Source: Fratercula arctica (taxonomy: Eukaryota > Chordata > Aves > Charadriiformes > Alcidae). From it: a DNA stretch of 64,000 nucleotides. Below, in pieces: positions 48,669-60,000 of the stretch. A model generated the notes under the pieces. The model did no database searches and was not told the origin of the DNA. It was given only the letters and a program-made list of their open reading frames with translations. Within the stretch, counting starts at the first letter, position 1, and each line of letters starts with the position of its first letter. The stretch is taken from positions 53,392,096 to 53,456,095 of the forward strand of contig CANTUZ010000003.1 in assembly GCA_947846985.1 (NCBI GenBank), read 5' to 3'. A program made the position numbers and the translations under genes.

Positions 48669-51600
48669 AATTCAGTGTTCCTTCTTTAAAAACAGCAAGA
48701 CTCAACCTTAGGTTCACTTAGAAACAAATTACTTAGTTTTTCAATAGGAAGATGAGTGCTAGCACAAACTAAATCTATTGTAAAAAACTTTATTCTTGTT
48801 GTGTTACAGGTGAAAGAAAAGGTCAAGTAATGAATTAAATTTGAACCAAACCAGACACAAGTCCATTACACTATTTTGTATGCTGTGAACTAAGGAGTAA
48901 GCTTCAGAAAGCATCATGGTTTGTCCTCTAATGGCTCATAGGGTTTTTCGTTCTTACCCCATTGGCTTTAGTTTGCTTTAAAGGATCTTCCACGGGATTG
49001 TATCTGTGTAACTGAAAGCTCATTTTACTCCATTATTGCACAGAATTATAACCTGGGACCTTAATTCATTTTGTGAATATGCTGCAGGTTGGTGATGACA
49101 GCAGACAGATAACTAAAGCCACTTACAAAAAGAAGTAAAGACAGTGGCCTGGATTTCTAGCTGCCCAAAAATGCTTGGTTGCAGCTTCTGATTCTGATCA
49201 AAGTCTGTGCTGATGTGGGCCTGGAACAGTCTTTTTTTGAGTCTGTTCTGTATATAAATTGACTTCAATACTTAATCAGAGTTAAGTATATACAATACTT
49301 ACAATATCAACTACAATACTAAATCAGAGCCCTGATCATATTATCTTATTTCCTTTAATGTATTTGTTATATTGGTAATAGAGAGGTAAAGGGTACATAT
49401 GCCAGATGGGATGATCTGCCTACAATCTGTCCCTATTGACCTGCCAGAAAGGCAGGTTGTTGCATCTGAGGATTTGACCCAGGTTATTTAAAGTAGTAAG
49501 ACTGAGCTTTGTGAAGCTATTGGGGTATGAGTGCATGTACTTGAAAAGGTGGAGACCTGCAGAGATAGGGAAATTGTCATGTTTCCAATTTCATTTACAG
49601 GAAACATGCACATTCCCCAAATGAATTCCTCCAAATAAATTTGTCTCTTTAGTTTGAAGAATTGGGATTCTATATCCTCACCTATTTTGCACCAGCTTAA
49701 GAAGTCTTTTGAACCTCAGGAAAAGCATCTTCCGGTTTAATGATACCTAAGGGGTTAGACTTTCTTTTTGTTCCATAATTCGTGATAATTATAAATGTGC
49801 ATGTGAAGAACTAAATTGTAGAACAAATAAAGACTAATACTTAAAAATACTTTCAGTCATCGAGTTCATTGCTGCTATTAACAGTCTTTACTCATAAAAA
49901 ATATGGGTATAAAATACTGTTGTTCACAGAAGTTTATTTCTCATATGAGATTTTTGAGACCCATTAACCATATCAGCTAGTAATTTTAAAGGAGCCTATA
50001 TTCCCTAGTATTGAATGAAAAAAATGTTAACTTTTAACCCTAAGCAGAGTATATAAAACCACAGTAAAAATTATGTTTACACAACACAACAAATAAATCA
50101 CAAAATACTATTCAGTAACAGCCTGATGTTCGACATCAGAATTACAGAGTTTATACACATACTAAATTATCTAGAAATAATAATCTGTAATTAATGGTTT
50201 CATTTTAATATCAACTAAAGAGACTCATGAATGGTTGGAATCAGAGAACCTATTTTTAATAAGTGAATACCTCTTTTAAGTGCTAATTAATTCATTACTT
50301 GTTCATCTTTCACTGTTCATCTCTTTTTTTTTCTTTCTTTTCTTTTGAAGACCATTGGTGCAGCAACTTCTTGCTGGGTGCCTTGAGCAAAACTGTCAGA
50401 TAGATTAGCCTGCATTTTAAAAATTATAAGTGTCATGTTTATTTGGAGGAAGCTCGTCAGTCTTCCCTTGGTTTTGTTTTATTTATTTATGTATTAACAA
50501 AAAAAATCATAATGATCCTTGTTTTCCTGCTCCACAGAAAAGCAGGTAACAAAGGAATTAAGGCTTTAAGAATGGCAAGGAATTACCCTTAAGCCACAAA
50601 CACAGGTCTTCAGTGTTATAGGCCAAGAAAATCTCTGAAGGAGTCTGTTTCCATTTTTGCAGAGCCTGTAGGATCCCTGGTAGAGACTTCCTCTGTTGTG
50701 ACTTTAGAGCCCTTCTCACCTTTTGCAGTCTGTTCCCCATGGTAGGCTGTGAACAGCATTGGTATGTGGGAGTCTCATAAAGTCTTTCCCACTGCAGCTA
50801 CCACAAGGTATAAGCCACTTGGGGGGCTCTTCAGCATAATCAACTAGGATATCCGTGGAAATCAAATGGTATATTTGTTATGGTAACTACTCCTTGGCTA
50901 CTTCAGCTTCTGTCCTAGACATGCCCTTGATTAGCAAGGAATGGTAATATCACAAACTAATGACAAAAGGTGCCTAAGGAAGAGCTCAAACAGAGCAGTG
51001 GCTCCTCTACCTTTTGTCAGTCTTACCCTGCTCACGCAGGTTTAGTTGATCTGGTGGCTTGCTCTCTCTTGAGTTATTTTGTTGAGATCATGGGGATCAA
51101 TATCCAGAAAGTAACAGAACTTGTAACTGAGGTATGAAAGTAATGTGATCATCAGTGCACATATGACGCTCTGATTCAATCTTTTGTATCTGAGTGTTTT
51201 TTAGGATATACAGGAACAGAGCAGGAAAAAGTAGACAAGCAACTGTTATGAGGCATTAGTTTAAATTTTGATTATATTTTTGACGTGCACTGTATGCTGT
51301 GGAAGAATAGAGAGTTGCTCTGCAGGGAAACTAGCACATTCTTTTATGCAGGTTGAGGCTTAATGTGACCAGATTGACAATGCTGAAGACAATATTTAAA
51401 AGTGAGACCCAGCAAAGCACCACATCGTTTAAAAACAATATTATTGGAAACAATGATGGTAAATGTGATTTGCTGGTGGTAAATTGAAATCACTGATCAA
51501 ATTACATCTTTGGCTAATAAATTCACTGGGGGAGCAGTGCACAGCAAGTACCAACACAGCACAGCCCTAAGGCATAACTACAAGTTACCTAATTGATGGC

Positions 51601-52284
51601 AAAGATAAATCAGAATAGAAGCAAGTAGCTTGCTAACGTGCTTACACAGAATTCATTACAGCTGGTGGGAAAAGCTCCTCCTCCCTGCACGCTTTGCTGC
51701 ACAAGGCAGCCCTGGTGTCTGTCCCTTTTACCCTCCTGCATTTGTTACCTTAAAGTTTCTCATGGATGTGGGTTCTTTTGAGGGGATACAACAGGTATCT
51801 GTGAGATACTCCATTCTTATTGGACTACATCGTGGTTAAATTGACACTTGAGCCATCTTTAAATGCTTTCGTAAGTTTCCTCTGTTGCTCAAGAAGCCTT
51901 GAGTATTTTACTAGGAGATGTCGTTAGTTAGTGGAGTGAGTCAGTGTCTCAAGCTGATTTCACGCTTGCCTCTCTCAATACAGTGGATGAATTGCTGAAG
52001 CAGCTCTGGTGAGGAGCTACCATTGTTTCTAGTCAGTGCGATTACCTGTACAGCAGGAAGGAGATGCACTCTACAAAGATGCTTGCCCTGGAGTGAACAT
52101 CAGATTAAAGTCAAGTTTCAGTCTGACTGAGCAGCCATTAAATATGACTCAAAAAACATGGTAGGGAAATTATCCTTTCTTCGTAAAATACTTTGTAGTA
52201 TCCTTGGTTGCTGCTTTGGGCTATATGATCATGTGATTTACAAATGAATGCTTAAAAACATCCCTTTATTGCATAAAAAAAAGT

Positions 52285-52340
52285 GAGTCTGATTCTGCAG
52301 TCTTTGAGATTTATCTCTAGGAGAAGTCAATGGGAACTTG
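52285..52340. repeat. Possible ancient dispersed repeat fragment
   Basis: GAGTCTGATTCTGCAGTCTTTGAG followed by GAGAAGTCAATGGGAACTTGG matches remembered words of an old amniote repeat (CTGATTCTGCAATCCTTACTC, then GAAGTCAATGGGA). Short and degenerate; family unnamed. Confidence 0.38.
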
Positions 52341-53226
52341 GATATCATAGTTCTTCAGACTTAGTTTTTCAGTTCTGTACTAATACATCTTTTTGATCAG
52401 TCAGCTCTAGCACAAACAGGTAAGCGTCACTGCATATATGGTGCTGTCTCATCTGCTGCTATTTGTGGTTGTGTTCTGCTCTCAGTGTCACTGAGTAAGA
52501 CTCTTGGGTAACTGCTGCATTTAAGGAATTTATTATTCTTCTACACCTTGCTGAACATAACTGGTCCTGCTACCTCAAGCTGACAATTAGTAAGGATCTA
52601 GTCACTTCACAGAGGTTATATTGTGCTGCTTCTTTGAGATGGGAATTTTGTGATTGATATTCACCAGCTTAAACATAAATATGCATGTTCAAATAACAGC
52701 AGCAGACTTACGCTTCAGGAGAAATCCCAGAAGCATTTTCAGTTGTGTAGTTAAAGGCAACCACATGTCCCATATAAGACAAAGTGTAAAAGAATATAGA
52801 AGTGTTACAAATGCAAGTAACTGTTGCATTTGAAAAAAATAACAAAATACAGTTCAAGCCTGACAGTCATAAATCTTGGAAGACTTTTAATCATACACTA
52901 GCAATAGCAGTCTGGTTTTTCATTGTTCATTGAAAGTTTGGTGCAGCAATTTAGTGAGAAAACCAAGTCATCTTCTCTCTTTGAGGTAGAAGGGGTAATG
53001 GCTCAACTTTTCCTATCTCAGTAAGTTAAGAAAAGAGGCAAAAATTGCCTTACTTGAAATGATTGTGTAGTTCTCCAGAGACAGAATGACTGAGCAATCA
53101 TGATAACCTTATTGACTTATTTTACCTGCCTTGTTGAGTGGACACATCATTCAAATGAATGCTAGTCAGCATTGCACAATCCTTTGAAGCGTGTTGCTGA
53201 TTTCTTATTTTTTTTTTATCATGAAG

Positions 53227-53266
53227 TGCAACTTCAGGCACTGATGAGTTTGTAGAGAGAAGCATG
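53227..53266 (+). other. Candidate 40-nt exon with good splice signals
   Basis: The upstream side has CTGAT (53197-53201) as a branch-point match. It is followed by a T-rich tract and the first downstream AG at 53225-53226. The 40 bases that follow end in ATG directly before GTGAGTAT (53267-53274), close to the consensus donor. Only one of three frames is open, reading A-T-S-G-T-D-E-F-V-E-R-S-M. An alternative acceptor (CTTCAG, ending 53237) would give 29 nt. The pattern could easily arise by chance in 64 kb, and no flanking exon is seen, so the host gene is unknown. Confidence 0.2.
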
Positions 53267-53331
53267 GTGAGTATCAGGAAAAATGATTGTAGTGAATGGG
53301 AGACTGGAGTGGGAGGAACCTCACTCTGTTT

Positions 53332-53360
53332 AAAAAAAAAAAAATAGTTTTTTTTTTTTT
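53332..53360. repeat. A13-TAG-T13 inverted repeat
   Basis: Thirteen As, the trinucleotide TAG and thirteen Ts form a near-perfect self-complementary sequence with a 3-base loop. It is a direct sequence observation, and the homopolymer lengths are likely variable. Confidence 0.9.
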
Positions 53361-54180
53361 ACATGATAAGTGGAACGGCCTATGTTTTCATCTCCAGATG
53401 ACATTTATTTGCTGTTGCAGCATATTTTTCTCTAACTTAACTCATAGGTATGTGTATATACAGATTGTGGCTAACAATATTCAATTTTGAGTGCAAGAAA
53501 CTAAGATTATATTAAAACAGCTAAAATATGTTTGTTCTGATTGAGGTTCTGGCAGCCTTTGCTAGAGCCATTACACCACACCTCTGTAAAGAGTTTCTTT
53601 TGCAGGGACGGTTAATTGAGGGTACTCAGTTCTGAGGGCACGTTTCTTATGCACACAGACATTCATTCAGACTCTAATGCTATATATACCACATGCATGT
53701 ATATGCTGAAAGCTATCTATAACTGGATATGGAGGGCTCTTTTTCCTGGTGGATCTCATAGTGCTCATACTCTGCTCAGTGGCAGAGTGAAGTGGTGTGT
53801 CCATGGCAACGTCTAAATGTGGTATAACAGAAGGAAGCTTTGGAGGTAAACTGAGTAAGAGGTAACTATAATTTTCCCCTTAGTCTAGAGGCTGAAGAAA
53901 AAGAGGTGATGGAGTGGCACAGCCTTTCTGCAGGGCTACAGAGACAACTCTCACTTTGGAAATGGGTTCTGTACCTTGAAGGCCTCCATAATTCCTTGCC
54001 CAAAGCCAGCTGCTGCTCTTATGCATGTGGAGGAGTAGGTTTCCCCTGAAATGAGTATAGCTGTCTTTTTAGCACTGAAATGCATTACTTATTATAAATG
54101 GCAGTGATGAAAAACCTCTTGAGATTATTGTCACGGCTATGTGCTATCGCATGCCTTGACATCCCCATTCAAGGGATTAG
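53361..54180. other. Unique non-coding DNA
   Basis: Nothing is recognised. A 66-codon frame at 53616-53816 has no family resemblance. Confidence 0.5.
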
Positions 54181-54480
54181 AGGTACAAAGAGAATGCTCA
54201 ATGAGCTGAGTAAATCAAATAAACAGATTTTTAATTCTCATTAAAAAACATTAAATAGCTACTGCTTTTTACCAACAGAGGGGAAAAAAAGGCTAATAAA
54301 AATCTGCTGCTGTAATTCAGAAAATTTAAGGCAGTGTTTGTATTAGAAATATTGTGCAAATGTAAGTGTATCTTGCTGAATGTTGCAAACATTTTGCATT
54401 ATAAGCAGCAAAAATGCCAAGGTCCATTTTGTATTAATCAGTCAAAATGCAGAAAGTAAGATCTAAAACCTCGTAGAGCA
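54181..54480. promoter_or_regulatory. Candidate conserved non-coding element
   Basis: A 300-base block of high-complexity AT-rich DNA. It contains TAAATCAAATAAACAG, TTTTTAATTCTCATTAAAA and the perfect inverted repeat TGCAAA-cat-TTTGCA (54384-54398). AAATGCCAAGG and TGTATTAATCAGTCAAAATGCAG follow. Repeated TGCAAA/TTTGCAT-type words fit POU or C/EBP binding. The texture is the strongest in this window for a developmental conserved element, but this is pattern judgement without an alignment. Confidence 0.3.
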
Positions 54481-56819
54481 GCAGAGGATATTCCTCAGGG
54501 GCTATTTCTGTGGAATTGCCTGACTTTTGCCACTGCACAATCCAGATATCCAGCTATTGATTTAAGTCTAATTACATGCTTTTTAGTAATGGTTTACACG
54601 TGTATTAGAACAGGTTTCAGGAATGGAGTAAGGCATTTGAGAAACAGAGGTAAAATGCAGGGGTAATCAAGAATTGAGGAAAATAAATTCAGAAATGTCT
54701 TTGAATTGTCGTGAAATAATTTTGTGCTTATGTGATGGGAGAATCACACAATCAGAGAGCCATTTTATTGCAGGCATAAACACATGTTTTGTTAGCATTT
54801 TTGCTATTAAAATTGAACATTTATTTTGCTTATTTGGAGCCCTGTAAAAGCAGAATTAATATGTTCATTTAGTTTCCTTGTAAAACATACTGAAGAAGGG
54901 CAACTGATTTTCAGACTGGAACAGACAGAGAGACAGAAGGGAGGAAACAGGAAAAAAGGACTGGGACGAATTAGATGAATACCATCTTGGCTTGTCTGTC
55001 TGGCTTCTTCTTTCCTTCATCCGTCTTCTTTTCATCCTTCTCTTGGCCATCTGCTTTGTTAGCAGCTCCCGCAGGTGCTGGGAAGATGAGCACATATTCT
55101 GTTCACTGGAACTGGGGGTTCTCTCATTATAAAAACACCAACCACTTTTGACCACCTTCTGAACCAAATACTTCATTAAAAGTTTCATGGGAATTTAGCA
55201 AAAGAAAGTCTTCCAGTTCAAGCATAAGGTAGACACTTGGTGGTCAGGGGCATTTCTATAGTCCTCAGCAGCTGTGGATTTAAAGTTGCTGCATTTGAAA
55301 AGTTCTTTATTAAATGAAAGTAACAAAACAAAGCAAAAAGAAAAAGTGAAACAAAGCCCTTTCAAGGCTCTGGTATATTATTGTAAGGTTTCTTTAGATT
55401 GAATAATGTGCGTAATGTAATGCTGAATGTAACTAACTGTACCTTGCAATTGTCTGTTTTGAGATTACTAAATTAGCGGTGAGAATGTTGAGGGCCAAGT
55501 GAATAATTGTTATTCCTTGAAGGCCTATTCTAGCAAAACCCTTAAGAATACACAATACTAAATAGGTAAAAATAAAAAGAAAGTAGTAGTCAAATAAATA
55601 AAAGTTAATACACCTGGAATATATGTACAGCAAGAATGAAGACTCACTACATGCTTCACAGAATCCTTAGCTTGCTAATTTTACACGTTTAGTAAGAACA
55701 AATAAAAATTCATTTGGATAATAGTTGCTAATCAGTATTAAAAGATAAGCTTTTACAAGAAGGGTAAGTAAAGAACTGCAAAAAATAGATAATATATAAT
55801 TTCCTATCTTGTCATTACTATAATAAAAAGAACACTTTTTTCTCTTTTTGATCAGATTCCTAATGATTTTCCTTAGTGAGTTGATCCTGTTTCTTCATTT
55901 TCTCCTCATTCAGAGCATGGTTCATCACAAAAAATATTTGTTGTAAAAATAGTTTACTTTAGTAGTAGTCTGAAGTAGGAAGAGATTATATTTTCAGTAG
56001 GACTCGGTATCAAAGTTAGGCATTTGAGAAGGTCCTGAGATGCTTGCCTGTAGCAGTGAGCACCCAAGGACCTTGAAAATTCTGTCAATTCTGGACTTAT
56101 TTTGGAAAATAGTACAGTTTGAAAGTGGAGGCTAAATTTCATACCCTAAACCAGAATTTATTCAGTTGGATGACTATTTTAAGCATTTCCCACTGAGTAC
56201 TATGAAGTGTGTCAAAATCTTTGCATGCACACAGCTTCCTTATCTTTTCTGAGCTTCCGCAAGACAGCAGCTGAACAGTTGTTTTACTTAATGAAGTCTT
56301 TGGGTTGTATGGACGTAGGACCTTGTTCCTAGATAATTTCATTGTACTTTTTTCCCAAGTAATTATACCCACTGAAGTTAGGCAGTCCCAAAATATTAGG
56401 AAATGAATAATGGAATGATAACATAGACTTTCTTAAGTGACAAATGAGTCATGCAGATTCCGTTTACAACTTGGGTGATATCCTTATCAAATTCTTCTTT
56501 TCTGAATCATCTGGTTAACTAATTGTGTTTATTGTTCCCTGTAGAAGAACAGTACAAGGTATTGGACAAGGTGTGGACAGAGGTGATATATAGACTCTTA
56601 AATAAATATTAACAGAAATTTCTTCTGCCTTAACATTTGTAAATGATCTGGTTTATCTTTTTTCCCTTGTCAGTCTCACTCTTCATTCAGTATATCTGGG
56701 GGGGGGAAAGAAAAAGAAAGGATCATTTATGTCTAAATTACTGCATGGAATTAAGATGTAACTACAAAATAAGTACATTTTTCTGACTCTCCCTTTCCCA
56801 TTGCCTCCTGCATGATTAA
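54481..56819. other. Unique AT-rich non-coding DNA
   Basis: No gene recognised. A 107-codon minus-strand frame at 54865-55188 is rich in K, R and S because of purine-rich composition and has no domain. A G9 run lies at 56698-56706. Confidence 0.5.
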
Positions 56820-57010
56820 CTTCTGTTTATTTCTAATTAGAAAAGCCACATCAGACTAAGCCACAAAGCATGTCAAAGAGTATGCAAATAATGCAGAGTA
56901 CTTGAAAACCTAGGGCACTTTGCCTTTAAATGCCCTGCGTGGTTTATTAAACTATAATTGCACTCTCTGAAATGTCGTATTGCAATTATATCCTGAGTTA
57001 TTAATTAAAC
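56820..57010. promoter_or_regulatory. Candidate conserved non-coding element with POU octamer
   Basis: The block contains a homeodomain-type TCTAATTAG (56832-56840) and a perfect octamer ATGCAAAT (56882-56889) immediately followed by AATGCA. GGTTTATTAAACTATAATTGCA, a TTGCAATTATA word and TTAATTAA (57001-57008) complete it. Such an arrangement is typical of POU/homeodomain enhancers. Conservation is not testable here. Confidence 0.3.
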
Positions 57011-60000
57011 AAAAAGAAACTATAAATGGTAAAAGATAATTTTGCCTGTTAAAAGCTTTATTGAGATTTTAGAGAAGGGCATTCAGGCAAAAAGTCATTT
57101 GTGAGAAAAGCTCCCACTGAAAGAAAATTAGATGTTTTGATCACCTTCTGGGGAAGTGAAGCTGCATCCATTCTCAGCAGGTTGGGAACTGTAGCTAAAA
57201 TACAGTGAACCACAGAGGAAGAATTGTAGGTGATCATGACAGATAGTTATGCAGATTCATTAACACCAACCTATATAAGGAAGGTCTAATTTTCTCTAGA
57301 CATATCTTTGAGCAAAAAAGATTGTGTGTTTTTTAACAATGTGTTTACTTGTTGGAGTTACCATCACATGGAAGTTGTTAATGTTCTTTGAAAAGCAGCG
57401 GAGATGACAAAACATCTGAGAGATCACCAGCATTACCACTGGCTCGTGCGTGCAAATCTTCACTATTTAGGAATGACATTTCAAAAGAATAAGTGTTTAT
57501 GCACCTGATAGGAGTTTACTTTCCATTTTCTATAGAATCATATAGCTTTTTTTTATGGAATTTAATTTTATGATATATGGAGCAGACCTAAAATAGCTGT
57601 CTGCTAAAGTAGGAAAAAAGTCTTCTATAAGCCAAACTCACTCTCGTATGACTTCTCTTTAGGAGTTTATGATTTAATCCATGCTGAAAATGAGGAATTT
57701 CAGCTTGGCCAGAGCTTTCTGGTATAAAAGGATCAGTTGCCTGGGTCCTTTTGTGTGAGAATGCATTTATACTTCTCAGAAATCATTGTGCTGTTGGCCT
57801 GTATTGCTGAGATGGAGTATATTGAAGCATTTGTTGGTTCTTTTCTGTTAAAGCGTTGCTCCTGTGCAAGCTGCATGCTCACACGTTATTGCTTTGCATC
57901 TCATGTCAGAAAATAAATATGGCGAATCTGTATGTGTTTCTGTCTACGTGAACATTCTCAGTCAGACCATAAATAGACTATGTTTTTACCTCTCTCTATA
58001 TAAACGTGGGAATATTTTTTTTTCTTCTTCAAAAGAATCCTACGATTATCTGTCTTTGGGAGAGGGGGAGGAACATCTGTCCAGATCACTTGGTAGGTTT
58101 GTGTCCAAAACGAGTTTTTCTGTGCTTCTACGTACTAGCAGTAGGAGGATGTTTGCAGTGCTTCTGAAAAGATGATACCATAGTAGCTGTTTTTTCCTCT
58201 AAGCATTGTTCTGTAAGTAAAAGTCATGAGGTTGCTAACATTCAAGACTGTTCAAGTTATGTGTCTTCAGCATTTGGCTTTAATTTAATTCCAGAGAGAC
58301 AGAGGAAGCTGGGTCAAGAAGTACTGGCTAAGGGAGGGACCAAGAACAACTTTAAAAGTCAGCTTTTGTGTTAGTCTCACAGGTGTAAGTAATTCTTACG
58401 GTCAAAGGGACTGCTGGAATGAATGGAAGAGTGTACAAATAATAAATAAACTGCACCTTAGACTGCACAGAAAGACAGCTTTTTATGATAAAAAGGCTCT
58501 AGCTCCTATCTTTTGCTTTCAGCTGTTGAGAGGAGAATAAGCTCAGGCAGTTGGTTATTTTGTGGAATACTAATCAGAGTATGCTTTTTGTTACACTGTG
58601 TCTTTTAATTGAGAGAACAAGAGGCGAAGAAAAGAAAATAAATATTCTTAGAGGGATTTTTATATATCTCAATGAATGAAGAATGAAAAAGCAAATCTCC
58701 TCCTCCTGTTAGGAAAAAAAAACAACCCCAAAGCCCCACCACACAGAGGCACAAAACTCTTTAAATTCATCTTTCGGATGATTTTCCGTCTCTTTCGGAA
58801 CATGTCAGGCACAAACACATTTAGGATAGTAAGAAAGTTTTGCTGAATCTGATGTCCCAGTTGACAGTTGCTGGAGGAGAGGAGCACTTCTTCGAGACAT
58901 GCCAATGTTAAACCCATTCCTCTCATAGGAAAAATGGAACAAATACGTGGGTTTTTTCCACAAAGCAAATAACTGAAAAAAAAATTACCTGTCTGAACTC
59001 CAGAAAGTGGAGTACATCCTGGAATGAATCAGGAGCTCACTGCTTCATCTTTGATCACTGATGATCTTTGGCAATCTCACAGATATAAGATAGTAAAACG
59101 TCTATATCAGAATATGACCTTATCTGCTCTCTCCATCTGATAGAGGCTGTATTTCACCTTCCATGTCTTAATTACTTGATTAGAGATACATCAAATTTAG
59201 GAGCTCTTGGAAGTAGCTGGGGAGAATAACTAAGAAGTTTGTTCCAAAGTAGAATGTTTATTGAAAAAAAACCTACTGTAATCATCAAATTGTTCAAAAC
59301 CTAAGTGATGGAAAGAAAATATTGTGCCCTTCAGCAATAGGGTATGAAAAATTGATAGCATGATGTTTGAAACCATTTACTTTTAAGGGAGAGAACACTT
59401 TTAGTCAAATCAAGAATTCTGAAACCTAAATACTTTGTTGCTACTAGGTATTACAGCTGTTTCATCAAAGCATGCATAAATAATATAAATACAAAGTTAA
59501 AATCAAGTTATCTTTTTTATTATTCTAACAGTACAGTTTGGATTTATTAACGGCTCTTCAGTAGGGACAGGATTTGAAAAGCTTAAAAGGTTTCATCTGT
59601 TAATTGCTGTGAACCTACATTACCATTATTGTGAGGTTCTGAACCAAAGCATACATTTAAATAATTATTTAATTGAAGAGTGCTAAGACAGCACTGAAGA
59701 GACTCTGTCATGAAGATGTAATAAAAGTGAAGTCATAGTATTGTAAAAGATTAATATTTTGGCACTTTTATACTACTTTTAAATCCTTATAAAAGTTTAG
59801 AAATAAGTTTTTCAAGTCCGTACATAAAGGAGTCATGAAGAATTGGATTTTCTACACTGTATGTCTGCACTGAGCATAAGCACAAGGAGCTGTGGACTGA
59901 CTGTGTGAGAATGGGAATTACTGCATCTGAATTTCCAGAGTTTAACGTGCTCAGTTCTGGAGAAACGCAAAGTTTATATCCCAGATTTCTGAGGAAACTT

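Larger units (their letters stand above)
47203..53226. other. Unique non-coding DNA with scattered old repeat words
   Basis: No gene recognised. It includes the repeat-like fragments at 47943-48030 and 52285-52340 (listed separately), a T/G-rich patch at 48628-48668 and a polypyrimidine-AG-GT motif at 48809/48810. A CAATACTTAATCAGAG / CAATACTAAATCAGAG near-repeat lies around 49266-49328. Short frames near 50.6 and 51.7 kb show no domain. Confidence 0.5.
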
